Source: Cavenderia fasciculata (Eukaryota; Evosea; Eumycetozoa; Acytosteliales; Cavenderiaceae). Taken from it: a stretch of DNA of 64,000 bases. A program made the translations under genes and the position numbers. Of the stretch, positions 12,876 to 24,600 are shown piece after piece (position 1 is the stretch's first letter; each line of letters begins with the position of its first letter). The DNA lies in assembly GCF_000203815.1 (NCBI RefSeq), contig NW_004457695.1, positions 2,974,054-3,038,053 on the forward strand, given 5' to 3'. The notes under the pieces were generated by a model. The model was not told where the DNA came from. It saw only the letters and a program-made list of their open reading frames with translations, and did not search any database.

Positions 12876-14909
12876 AAATCAAACATTGAAATAACAAGTA
12901 CAACAACAAAGAAGAAAAACAAAGGCTCATCTACAAGTTTGAGTGCTCCAAACAGTCCAGTAAGAAAAGGATTATCACCAAATCTATTTGGAAGTAGTCC
13001 CAATCTATCTGAACTGTCATTACAACAATCATCTTCTCCCACGACTGATGAATCCTCAAAGTTACTCATTGAACAAAAAGAAAAGGAAAAGGAAACTAGT
13101 ACCAGTTGGTTTGGTTCATTTAAGAATTCAATCTCTAGTTTTAATACAAAAGTTAAACAACTATTTATTTCTTCTGAAACGTATGTAAAGAGATATATAT
13201 TTATATCACATACATAGATTGACATTATTTATTATATTATTATTCAAGGGAAGAAGCATTTGATCATATAAATGCATTATTTACAGAATTCTTTAAAGAT
13301 GTTAAATACTCTAAAATGGATTTATTCATGGGTTTATTATTATTGGATAGTATGTAATTTAAATTAAATTAAGTCATTGATACAATGGATGATTATTTAT
13401 TAATCTCCTTTTCATTTTCTTTCTTTTCCTTTTTTAGGTTATTATAAAAATGCACATGTTGTTAGTGATGAAAAAGTAGAGGATAAAGATTTCATTAGAA
13501 CGGCAGCACATTATATGAAGTTTGCCAATGCAAGTTTTGGATCAAAATATGTATACTCTTATAAATATACAACTGGAGCAACTGGATTTATAAAGGGTGT
13601 TGCTGGTACTGATAGTCTCAACTTAAAGTCATTGTGTGATTATACAGGCGTTAAAAGAGAGGATATCATAAGTTATCGATTCACTAGCACCAACTTTGAT
13701 CCCGGACACTATATTGCAATCGACCATAATCACGAATCGATTGTATTCTCTATTCGTGGTACATTCCATCCACGTGACGTACTCACTGATTTGGTTGCTA
13801 CCAATGCACCGTTTTTAGATGGATTTGCTCATACTGGTATCTTGAGATCTGCTCAAAACAAGTTAAATGAGTTGGGATCTCTCATTGCAGAGACCTCTGA
13901 AAAACATCCAACCTATAAAGTCATTGTAGTTGGTCATAGTCTTGGTGGTGGTACTGCTTGTTTATTTACTTTACTTTTTAATGAAGGTAAAAAAACAACA
14001 AAGAATAAGACATGGATAATATTTATAACAAACAAGATATTAATATTCTATTCTATTTTATTTTATTTATTTAATTATTTTTTAGCATATCCAAAAGTAC
14101 CAATACATTGTTATGCATTTGCACCACCATGTGTAACTTCATTAGAGATTGCATTGTCGAGAAAAGCCAAGGATTTGATTACAACGTTTATTCTCAACAA
14201 TGATATTATTCCACGTCTTAGTTATCAGTCACTGGATCATTTGAAAGCACTCATTCACACCATGTTGGACAACAACACCAATTTCGTACAGAGATCATTC
14301 CATATATTGACGGCTGGCAATAATCTTGGCGACGAGCTGACCAACAAGATTGCCGGTTATCTAAAGGTGAGTCGAGAGGTTAAAGTAGACTATTCAAACC
14401 GTCCAACCATTTCCACCACCACCATGTTGCCACCAGGCTCCATCTACCGAATGTACAAACTATCGACGATGCACAAAGACTATATCATGGAACTATCCAA
14501 CCCTTCATTGTTTAACGAGATTATCATCTCTGGAACAATCCTTTCCGATCATCTCCCAGACAACTATGAAATGGCATTCAATTCATGTATAAAAACTCTC
14601 AACGATATCACTCCAAACTCTGTCGTTGAAGTATTAAATGATTTTGTTCAAATTGATGATTATACAGATACTGTAGACACCAACAATAATAATAATAATA
14701 GTAATGACGCAACTACAACCACTATAACTACAACTACTACAAAGACTATAATAACTGAATCAAAGGATGAAGATGGTGCAAGTAAAGAGAATGAAATAGA
14801 AGGAGGAGAACAACAACAACAAGGGGAACAAGAAGACAAGAATAATAATCTTGTTGTAAGCAGAGAAACTGATATTGTTCAAGAGATTACAACAAGAGTT
14901 CTTTTTTAA
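12432..14909 (+). CDS. Class 3 (diacylglycerol-lipase-like) lipase
   Basis: Four exons, 12432-13180, 13249-13349, 13438-13986 and 14086-14909, join in phase to about 740 aa. The first 250 residues are low-complexity and include 17 Gln in a row (CAA repeats 12825-12875). The alpha/beta hydrolase domain carries SIVFSIRGTFHPRDVLTDL and the nucleophile elbow VIVVGHSLGGGTA near residue 449, then CYAFAPPCV and FILNNDIIPRLS. This order is that of class 3 lipases and sn-1-specific diacylglycerol lipases. Ser of GHSLG and Asp of NNDIIPR are the likely catalytic residues; the His is not assigned. The C-terminus is Asn/Thr/Gln/Glu-rich. There are no obvious membrane helices, unlike animal DAGL alpha/beta, so it may be a soluble or peripheral enzyme. 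The third intron (99 nt) has no in-frame stop. Confidence 0.9.
12825..12875 (+). repeat. CAA trinucleotide repeat coding polyglutamine
   Basis: Seventeen uninterrupted CAA codons lie in the first exon of the lipase gene. Such tracts are typical of dictyostelid coding sequence. Confidence 0.9.
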
Positions 14910-15190
14910 AATAACCCAAATCCAAATCCAATTACGCTAAAGGAGTCTAGATTATGAATCCAACAAAGTATCACTATCCACTTAAATTATTAATTAATAA
15001 AACCAATAATGTACATCATCATTTAACTGATCCCCATGCAAGGTCCAAACATCATAAAGTGTGTTGTAGATCATCCATCTTGTTTTGGTTGTTTTCTATT
15101 TTTGTTTGTATTCTTGATATTTATTCGTTTGTTGTGTCGTGTTCTTTGTATATTTATAGAGTCTATCTATCGTCGTAGAAGTAGTTTGAT

Positions 15191-15852
15191 TTAAACCTTT
15201 TTCAATAATAAATAAATACGAGAATCCAATTCCAAACCAGGTAAATATCTTGGATCACCTTGAAGTAACATTAATAATCCACCAAATGATGCAAAAATAG
15301 AACTATCAAGAACAAAAGGTTTAGTTATGATTAGTAAAAATGGGTATATATATACAGAGATATATTTATATAACTATCATATCTCCTCTCAGAATCGTTG
15401 TTGTTATCTACATACACTTTTGAAGAAACCTCCTTTTGATATTTAAAGATCTTTCCATACATGACATAATCGTATTTATCGGCCAAAGATGGTTTGTTGC
15501 TATCGAATGCTACTTGCTCCAATGAACCATCAAGACTGAGTGATGATGCTAGAACAAGTTTAAACTTTTCATGTCCCAATTGATATATATGAGTTGCGAG
15601 ATCTAAATGAAGGTCCATTTCATAACTTTCACTTTGACAAACATATCTTGATACTGTATATTACAGTAGTAGAATAGAAATAGATGATATTAGTTTTAAA
15701 TTGATCGTCTATCTATTTTATCACTATGATAGATCAGGTCTGTTATAACCCTAACTCCTCCTCGTCGTTCTCTTCGTACCTCTATCGAATTTCTTTCCAT
15801 CAGGATCAATATCCTTTACTTCAAAGTTATCTTCGAATAATATATTTGACAT
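15191..15852 (-). CDS. rpb8: RNA polymerases I/II/III shared subunit RPB8 (RPABC3)
   Basis: Three minus-strand exons, 15780-15852, 15356-15653 and 15191-15302, give about 160 aa against about 150 in human. The protein begins with [20 protein letters not shown] and continues [38 protein letters not shown], and the final block [14 protein letters not shown] with IYLLLKKV at the end, all matching RPB8. The subunit is an OB-fold component common to the three nuclear RNA polymerases. The variable loop before the last block is longer here and Asn/Asp/Ser-rich. Its second donor (GTATAT, 15355) was chosen because it alone keeps phase. It sits head to head with the gamma-CA-like gene, 239 bp between start codons, and tail to tail with the lipase. 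Confidence 0.93.
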
Positions 15853-16091
15853 CTTCTCTCCTCCTATCTAACAATAGCTCGCGCTTCTAACTACTAACTA
15901 CTACTGATCACAACCAAATTGAGACAAAGACGATTGTTTGGCTATGAATGAATGAATTTTTTTTTATTTTTATTATTTTTTCTCACCAACACTCTGTGTC
16001 AGAGTGTAGATCATTAAACTATAAGGGGGGTGAGCAAAGAAAGAGAAAGGTGTGATCAGATCAAAGCAGTACAGCAATATAGATAGATAGG
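15853..16091. promoter_or_regulatory. Divergent promoter, RPB8 / gamma-CA-like
   Basis: A 239-bp spacer between two start codons. It contains a perfect 8-bp inverted repeat, ACACTCTG (15989-15996) and CAGAGTGT (16000-16007), with a 3-nt centre, which could be a dimer binding site or hairpin. Confidence 0.5.
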
Positions 16092-17202
16092 ATGATCAAA
16101 CAATTCATTGGAAAGAACATCACAAAGATAGTGTCAAGTAACACAACATCTGCTGTAGTTGCAGGCAAAAGATCATTCTGTACTTATTACGATACCAAAG
16201 ACAATCAACTTCCTTATGATACCACTCCCATCAAGATTGAAAAGGATAACCAAAATCATGTTGGCAAATATTTAGATTTATGTATGTTTATATATATAGT
16301 AGCAGTTAGTAGCAATTAGCAGTAAAGATAGTAATAGTAGTGATAAATGAATGAGTGAATGAATCGTCAACTAACATTCATCTCTCTCTCTCTCTCTTTC
16401 AACAACATGATGTATCTATCTATCTATCTAACTCTGTACAGACAACAAACATAAGAATCAAGTACCATTTTATAATAAGGATAGTGCTTTTACCCCGGGT
16501 GTTTGGGGTTTATATCCAAGAGTATCAGATGGTTCTTTTGTAGCTCCATCTGCTTCACTCGTTGGTAATGTATACCTTGGTTATGGTGCTTCTATTTGGT
16601 ATGGTGCTGTTCTTAAAGGTAATTGAAATCACTTATAGTTATACATATGTTGATATTAATATTTTATATATTTTCTATTTCTAGCCGATGTTAATATTAT
16701 TTATATTGGTACCTATGCAAATATTCAAGATGGTACTGTTATTCGTGAAGCTACACGTCCACTTTCATTGGACCATGATGGTAGCACTGTCGTTGGTCAC
16801 TATACCACTATTGGACACAACTGTATACTCGAGTCTTGCACTGTCGAAGAGAACTGTCTCATTGGTATGGGATCTATTCTCGAGTCTGGATCATATGTCG
16901 AAGCCAACTCTATTCTAGGCGCCAACTCTATTCTTCCAAAGGGTGCTAGAGTTTTAACCGGTGAGTTGTGGGCTGGCAGACCAGCCAAGTTTGTTAGAAA
17001 ACTAACGGAAGAGGAAATCATCAACATTCACAACCAAGCCGCTCAATACTATGACTACTCTGAAACTCACAACCAAGACTTGGGTCTTCACAACCCATCT
17101 AGTGTACATCTTGATGCTGAATCTCAAGGTGTTGAAGTTGGATACAAAGGTGAATATTACTTTACCGAAGAAGAAGAAAAACAATTATTAGTAAAGAATT
17201 AA
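16092..17202 (+). CDS. Mitochondrial gamma-carbonic-anhydrase-like protein
   Basis: Three exons, 16092-16281, 16442-16618 and 16685-17202, join in phase (both introns phase 1) to about 294 aa. The N-terminus (MIKQFIGKNITKIVSS, then GKRSFCTYY) is basic, hydroxylated and lacks acids, as in a mitochondrial presequence. The core is a left-handed beta-helix of hexapeptide repeats: VAPSASLVGNVYLGYGASIWYGAVLKAD, interrupted here for length, then VGHYTTIGHNCILESC and GMGSILESGSYVEANSILGANSILP. The family includes archaeal gamma carbonic anhydrases and the matrix arm attached to respiratory complex I in plants and amoebae. Two of the usual zinc histidines are visible (VGHYTT and IGHNC). The first appears absent (VIREATRP), so catalysis is doubtful and a structural complex I role is more likely. 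Confidence 0.88.
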
Positions 17203-17252
17203 AAACAATAATAGGATAAATGATGAGATGATTATCATTTAACAAACACACA

Positions 17253-17316
<64 letters not shown>

Positions 17317-17734
17317 CAATCATAATCGTAATTAATCATTGTCATAATAATATATAAAAGAAAATTTTTCAAACACACCTATCCTAACCTAAATTTACAG
17401 TTGTCTTCTTTGGATTGCATCTGAACCACAAGTCCATCGATCTAATAATAATAATAATAATTAGATAATTGCATGTATGTGATTAAAGGTGGGAACTTTA
17501 ATTTTGCGTGATTAATCACGCATTCTTGTTGGATTGCGACGGTTGTCGACACAACGCATTCATTCGAGTTTTGTTTGCAACGAGATTTTTTGTCCTTTTA
17601 AATTATCTTTTATTTAATACACCAAAACCCAACCACATCATCAAAAGACGTTGTTTAAAGTATATTAGTAGTAGTAGTTAGTTTATTTATATATATATAA
17701 AGAGAGAGGGAAAGAAGAAGAAAAAGAAGAAGAG
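17203..17734. promoter_or_regulatory. Spacer and presumed promoter of syntaxin gene
   Basis: About 530 bp. It contains a TAA repeat (17254-17313), short TAA runs near 17440-17460, and a perfect 18-bp palindrome at 17505-17522, TGCGTGATTAATCACGCA, about 212 bp upstream of the syntaxin start. No gene is seen. Confidence 0.5.
17254..17313. repeat. TAA trinucleotide microsatellite
   Basis: About twenty nearly perfect TAA copies in the 3' flank of the gamma-CA-like gene. Confidence 0.9.
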
Positions 17735-18598
17735 ATGGCAAGTTTTGAAAATGTACCAGGACAATTACAACGTCTCAATAATATAACTCAACAAATCAGA
17801 CTTAAAAAAGCAACCATTGGATCACCATCTGATAGTGTACAATTTAGAGATCAATTAAAAACTGTATGTTACACACTATGTTGTTGTTGTTGTTGTCGTT
17901 GATGATGATGACTAATATTGATTCTATCTATCTTGAATCTTTTATAGTCGATAGAAGAAGGTAATAATATAATTCAATCTATAAAGACATTTTTGAATAA
18001 ACAATTTGATAGAAATGATAGAACAAGAGTCAACAAGATCAAGAATGACTTTAAACGTTTGTCGGATGAATTTGAATCAGAGGCTACACAAATCATCAAT
18101 TTGGAGTTGAGAAATGCAATTGGATCGGGTGGTAGATCAAGAGACCTTTCGGTTGGTGCTAGAGATCGTGGATCGTTTTCCAGTCGTATCCAATACAACA
18201 GCGAAAGAGATAGAGAACTGAGTAGAGGTGGAAAGAATCAAGTAAGCGATGTACAATTGGCACAGATGCAAATCCATCTCACCGATGCACAAGAAGTAGA
18301 CGATTTAATATTGCAAGAGTACAACACCGAAGTAAAGAAATTGGTAGAGGATCTCCAAATCGTTCAAGAGATTACCAAAGATATTCATGCACTGACCGTT
18401 GAACAAGGTGAAATGTTACAAGTCGCCAATATACAGACAGAGAATGCTGCCAACGAGGTAAAGAGTGGCGTGCAAGAACAAGAACAAGCATACGGTTACA
18501 AAAAGAGTTATCGAAAGAAAATTATCATCTTGATCATCCTACTTATCATTCTTGCTGCCATCATTGTTGCAATCACTGTACCTTTAGTTAAAAAATAA
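17735..18598 (+). CDS. Qa-SNARE, syntaxin-7-like (copy 1)
   Basis: Two exons, 17735-17863 and 17948-18598 (phase 0), give about 259 aa. The N-terminal half has heptad-rich helices of an Habc-type region. The SNARE motif runs from about residue 165 to 225, with the central Gln in ALTVEQGEMLQVAN. A basic linker (YKKSYRKK) leads into a C-terminal membrane anchor of about 20 aliphatic residues ending VPLVKK. Syntaxins of this type drive fusion of endosomal and lysosomal membranes. A second gene of the same type lies at 52289-53291; the two share the SYRKK juxtamembrane segment and the spacing of the SNARE motif. Confidence 0.9.
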
Positions 18599-19447
18599 AC
18601 AATCAAATAATATATATAAGTAAATTGTTTAAACCAAGATAGATATTTTTTTATCTCTCACGATTTTTCAGAGGTGGGATGTCCCATGTCTCTTTCTTTG
18701 CAATTGTGAAAATTAGAGAATCTCCGAACCAACAACGAATTGAGGAGGGAGGGAGGGAGGGGGTGTCGACACCAAACGAGTGGTGGTATCCAAGGTTGAA
18801 TTGAAGAAGAATCAATTTCACGTGCCCAGGACCAAGCAATCTTGTGTAAGATATTAAAAAATCAGACGTTGAGGTGAGAATGGGTCGGTCGTTTCGGTAA
18901 TCATTTTATTGCACAATATTATAACAAATAATTACAATTGTTAATTCAAGTTGTTCATTTATCTTTATATTTATTTATCTATCAATTTCATACACACTAT
19001 AAAAGAGAAGAAAGAAATAGAACAAAAGAAGAAGTTAGGAAAATCGATTGTCTACAACCACAACTTAAAAGTAATTCAACTAACCACCACTACACAACAA
19101 ACCACACAATCACAATGCTACTATTACTATTGGTATCAAAATCATTCGTTTTGTGGTGTGAAACGAACCAATTCAGATATTAGGGGTAATATCATCATAG
19201 AGTGATTGATTGACCCCGACCGATCTATATATCTTTAAAATCATCATCATTCAGATCACAAAACGATTGTAAAAAAAAAAAAAGAGTTAAAAGACAAAGA
19301 TGATAAATCTTTTCTTAATCTGAATATGTTGTCAGTTACATCATTTCATAAATCAACATTGATTTTATATTTATTAATTAAAATTATATATTTTTTAAAA
19401 AGTAGAAATAAAAACAAGGATATAAAAAGAAGGATATATAAAGATCA
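18599..19447. other. Intergenic spacer with G-rich block
   Basis: About 850 bp. At 18747-18763 four G runs of at least three separated by single A form a G-quadruplex motif. It abuts a 12-bp palindrome GGTGTCGACACC (18762-18773). Nearby are a CACGTG E-box-like hexamer and TGGGATGTCCCA-type inverted sequence near 18671-18684. Translations in this spacer have no recognisable domain. No tRNA or known snRNA motif was found. Confidence 0.5.
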
Positions 19448-21465
19448 ATGGATGAAAATAATATAGAGGGAGGAGGAACTGGAGGAGCAGGAGGAGGATC
19501 CATTGAATATGGTGGTGGTGGTGGATCAGTGGATGATTATGGTGGTTCATCAGCCGATGACAATGGTTTGGCAGTATATAATGGAGGATCTGTAATATAT
19601 CACGACGAACAAGAAAATGATACAATTGGAATATTGACAAAAAATAGAATTGATGATAATAATAATAATGATCCAGATGATATTAGTTTAGATGGAGCTG
19701 ATTTAAATACTACGCCTTTACCTATAATTGATGAAAAATCAAATACGACTACTACTACGATGAAGATGAAAAAGAAACAGAGTATCCTAAGTAAAGAATT
19801 TTGGAAAAAGAATTACAAGAAAATACTTGTATTATTTTTAATCATTAATCTTGGATTCCCTTTATATTTATCTTATAATATGCCAACTTCATTGGTTAAA
19901 ATTATTGGTATGTAAAAAATAATCATAAATCATAATTTTATGAAAATAATACTTTACTTTACTTACATAGTTTTTTATGTTTATTTTGATAGATAATTTT
20001 TATCAAATTGATGCACAACAATATGGCAATTTATATAGTGCATACGCATTACCTAACGTATGCCATCATTTATTTATATAAATATACATACATACATATA
20101 TACTTAGAGCTATTTTATCTCTCGCCATCTAGATTTTAATGGTATTTTTAGGTGGTATTTTAGTTGATTTGTTTGGACCAAATAAATGTAGTATAGCATT
20201 TATGGGTTTAATGACCATTTCAACCATTCTAGCTGGTATTTCGACAATCACTCCTACTCCTTCATTTGGATTGATTGTATTTTCTAGAGTACTTTTGGGA
20301 ATTGGTGGAGAATCTTGTTTGGTTTGCATCAGTGCCTTGTTGTCAACATGGTTCAAAAGTGATGAAATGCCATTTGTAATGGGTATCGAATCGACATGGG
20401 TACAATTTGCAAGTCTCCTAGCATTTGGAATGTTACCATCTTTATATGAAGCTACCAATTTCCCATTTACCGTTTGGTTTTGTTCACTAGTTACCATTCT
20501 TGGTTTGTTTTTAAATATTATATTCCTTGTATTTCAAAAAAGATTAGATTTTAGTATGTACACACAAAATTAAAACTACTATACATATATATAATTCTTC
20601 AAAAAATTCAAACAACTATTTATACATATTTTTTAAAAAATAGGAAATAAATATGGTGAATTAAAAGATGAAGATGAATTGGAATCAAAAGATAAAAATG
20701 GAAATAGAATTAGATGGAGCAAATATTCAACAAGTAGAAGATATTGAATTGTCAGAAGTAGATTTAATATCATCACAAGACAATGCATCTAATGATACAA
20801 TTAATTCAACAACAAAACAATCATCAATTAGAAAAATATTTAGTGAATTGAAAAAGGCTCTTTCATTGGTTAGAATGATTACACTTAGAATGTGGTTATT
20901 ATTTTTCATTACCTTTTTTGGGTATAGTGCATTCTATGGTTTCGATATTATAGTAATCGATATGATTGTTGAAAAGTATAAATACGGTGACACTAAAGCT
21001 GCCATGATGATGGCGATTGAAACGTTTTTCACTGGATCGATGGGTCCAGTATTTGGATTCTTTGTAAAAAAGTTTGAAAAGAGATTGACTGCACAGGCAG
21101 TTGGTATCACAGTCATGGGTATTGGATTGGCCATCATGACAATCACTACGACCACCCCTCTACCTTGGGTACTGATTACAGGTCTTGGATACGGTCTAAT
21201 GAACAATAGTATCATGTCATCGGTACCAGTGGTAGTTGACGAACAGGTGGTTGGTACTGCCTACGGATTGATTGGTACTAGTTACAACCTTGGTATCATC
21301 CTCTACCCCATTCTACTAGGTGCCACTAGACAATCAACAGGCAACTATACATTAGCAATGTGGATACTAGTACTCAGTTCAGTTCTAGCTCTAGTATTTG
21401 TTGGCATATTAAAATACTTTGATAAAAAAGAATTAAATGTAAATAAAAGATTAGATTCGAAATAA
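19448..21465 (+). CDS. Major facilitator transporter, MFSD1-like
   Basis: Exons 19448-19907, 19993-20057, 20133-20553 and 20644-21465 encode a 12-helix transporter of about 590 aa. A Gly/Asp/Asn-rich cytosolic N-terminus of about 110 residues precedes the first helix (ILVLFLIINLGFPLYLSY). The string IDAQQYGNLYSAYALPN followed by GGILVDLFGPNK resembles animal MFSD1, a lysosomal dipeptide transporter, and carries the MFS inter-helix 2-3 motif. Helices 7-12 lie in exon 4. Exon 4 enters in the frame reading NKYGELKDEDELESKDK, but everything after about 20700 is in another frame (MEIELDGANIQQVED onward). One base too many in the AAAAA run at 20694-20698 would explain this. It may be a sequencing error or a real lesion; both flanking parts look well conserved. 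Confidence 0.82.
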
Positions 21466-21647
21466 TCACATACACATAAATATCGTGATTCGAAATTAAT
21501 TTTTCGATTAATATTGGGAGTTGGGTGGTTTTTTGGGGAACTAACTTTCGTTCACACGAAAGAGTGTGTAGTTGGTTGGTTGGTAGGTAGTAGTTTTCAT
21601 ATATAGATAGAGATAGATAGATAGATAGAGAGAGAAGAGATAAAGAG

Positions 21648-24600
21648 ATGAGAGAGATTATATCAACTCAACCAAAGATTAAACCATTATTGGTTGATCT
21701 TAGAAAGGATTATGATTATCAAACATTAAAGAGATTCTATGATGAATTAATGTTACCAAATTTCCCAAAAGAAGATGGTATGATAGTTTAGATTAACTAT
21801 ATATTTATAATAACTAGTAATAATAATAATAATTTATTTCTCTTTTCTTTTTAGAATTAGAACCATTAGATAATTGGGTTGAAATGTTTCAAGAAGGATT
21901 ATCATCAAACTTTGAAGAAGATTATGATTTTGATACATATTATGATTATGATGGTGGTGGTGCAGCAACTGAATCAGGTAGTACAACCAACTATACTAAT
22001 AATAGTAATAATAGTCCAAAAACAAAAAGATATGAATCATCATCGTCATCATCATCATCTTCTTCCCCTTCGTCTGGAAATCAATCACCTTCATTCTCTG
22101 GTAGATACTCTACGATGGATGAAAATCACTTTTCATGTGATGTAGATTTTCATGTAGTATTGGCACTCTGTCCAAAAGAGTTAAAACAAGAGAATCAAAG
22201 TGATATTATGGGTGGAGTTGTATTTGAATTCTATCCATCAATCAATTGTGGATGTGTAACTTATTTATTGGTCAATTCAGAGTATCGTGGCCAAGGTTTG
22301 GCCGGTATGCTCCTCAAAGAGGCAACCGAAAGATTAATGGAAAATGGTAGACAAAGAGGTCATCTTGGTGGATGCAATGCAATCTTTTTAGAAACAAATT
22401 CCTCCGAAAAAGTTAATCCTGAAGATGATGTTATGGATCCTGCAAAGTAAATATCAAAACAAATATAAAAAAAAAATTATATATATTAATATTAATCTTT
22501 TCATTATTTATTTATTTAATTTTTAGGAGACATTCAATTTTTCATAAACTTGGTATTAGATTATTAGATTTTGATTATATTCAACCACCTTTATCAAATG
22601 ATAGTAGTAAATGTAAAGATTTATTATTGACATGTTTGATTACACCAAATACACCAAAACAAACGTTGGGACGTGAAGAAAGATATTATCTACCATCATC
22701 GTTGCTAAAAAACTTTTTGATGGTGTTTTGGGACAGCTGTTGTAGCAGACTAGACTATTTCGATTGGCGAAACGATATAGACTATCAGAGAATGATGGAT
22801 CAAATTAAAAGACGTGAGCGTATCCCACTGCTCGATCTTCCATGGGAGAGACCTTGGACACTACTCGATATACGTGATAGTCACGGTCACGAAGATTGTC
22901 AACAATTGGCCATTCGATTCTACAATGAAGTGTTGTTACCAAACTATGCCCAAAATGAAGAATTGGAACCTTTGGAAAGTTGGTTAAACATGTTGGAAAA
23001 TAATGGTGCAATGGGTCAAACTTTAAGAGGTCAACAACAACAACAACAACATGGTGGTCACCTTCATCGAAATAATTTTCATCTTTTAGTAGCACTTAGA
23101 TATCCAGAAGATGATATTAATCAACAACCATTGATATGTGGTGGATTGGTATTTGAGTATCACGGTGCCGTAAACTGTGGACTTTTGACCTATGTGTTGG
23201 TAGGTGGTGGTCCCAAACAAAGAGCAGAACGTATGGGACGTGCTCTCATTCAGAGAGCTGTCGATATTTTGGAACAAGATGCAGTTGAGAATGGTCACTT
23301 GGCTGGTTGCAATGCCATCTTTTTAGAGACTGCACAAGACCAACACAAGAGTGACATCATTTTTGAAGAAAATGCCGACAGCATAGTCGAAATATCTCAC
23401 AAACACCAGTTCCTTGAAAAGATGGGATGGCAGCGTGTCGACTTTTCATACATTCAACCATCGCTCACCTACGACAAGAAGCCAGGTCGTAGTCTATCGT
23501 TGGCCATCCTTTCGACCGATCGAATTCGTAAGCCCTACCTTCCAAACTCTCTTTTATTGTCATTCTCCCAAAACTTTTGGAAGAGTGAATCGACACGCAC
23601 TGGTTATTGGATCGACGACGACAATGACTATAAAAAGATGATTGACAGTTTGCAAAGAAGAAAGAGAATCCCTCTTGTACCACTCACACTACGTAGTCGT
23701 CCATTTGTCCTTGTGAATTTGGCAGCCGATTATCATGCCGATCTCTTGCAATCATTGTGGAGTGCACTTCCACAAAACCATGATATCGAAACATTGGAAC
23801 AAATGCAAGGACTGTTGGCACCATCAAGCTATTTTGCACCAACCACTCTTATACAACAAAACAACAGTAATGGTACAAACACCCATTTGGTTTTAGCAAT
23901 CAATTATCAAGACGGTTCAAAACCAACTATTATCGGAGCTGTAGTATTCGAATACTACCTACGAAGTAATTGCGGTATCATAAGTCACTTGTTTGTTAAA
24001 AAATCTTCTTCGTCCCTATCACTCAATGTAATGCATCTAAACGATGACGATGGAGCAGATGTAATTGTCAATGATACCTTAACAAGTGATAGTAGTAATG
24101 GTGGTATTTCAATGTATCGTGGTTGGGATATTGGAAAAGAATTATTAAATGAAGCCGTAGATATATTAAACAAAAATGCTAGATCTAGAACTCATATTTC
24201 AGGTCCAAATGCTATCTTTTTAGAAACTCCTCTCAATAATCAATTTAATCAAAATCAAAATAATCAAAATATTAATAATAATAATAATTCTTCTGTAAAT
24301 AATTTAAATACATTATTTATTAGAAATCAAAATGAAAATTTAAATCATCAAACCAACAATAGTAGCAGTTTAATTCATAATAACAACAATAGTTCAACTC
24401 TAACCAATCAAATTGATTCATCATTAAATTATGACCAAAGTAAATATAGTCAACTATCATATAATTTGGCACTTCAACAAAATGGATGGTTAATGGTTGA
24501 TATCGATTATTATCAACCTCCACGTGGAAAAGTTAGTAAAGTAGGACGACCTGCTATTCTCAGTGTATTTTACACCTCCCAATTACCAACACTTCCAAAG

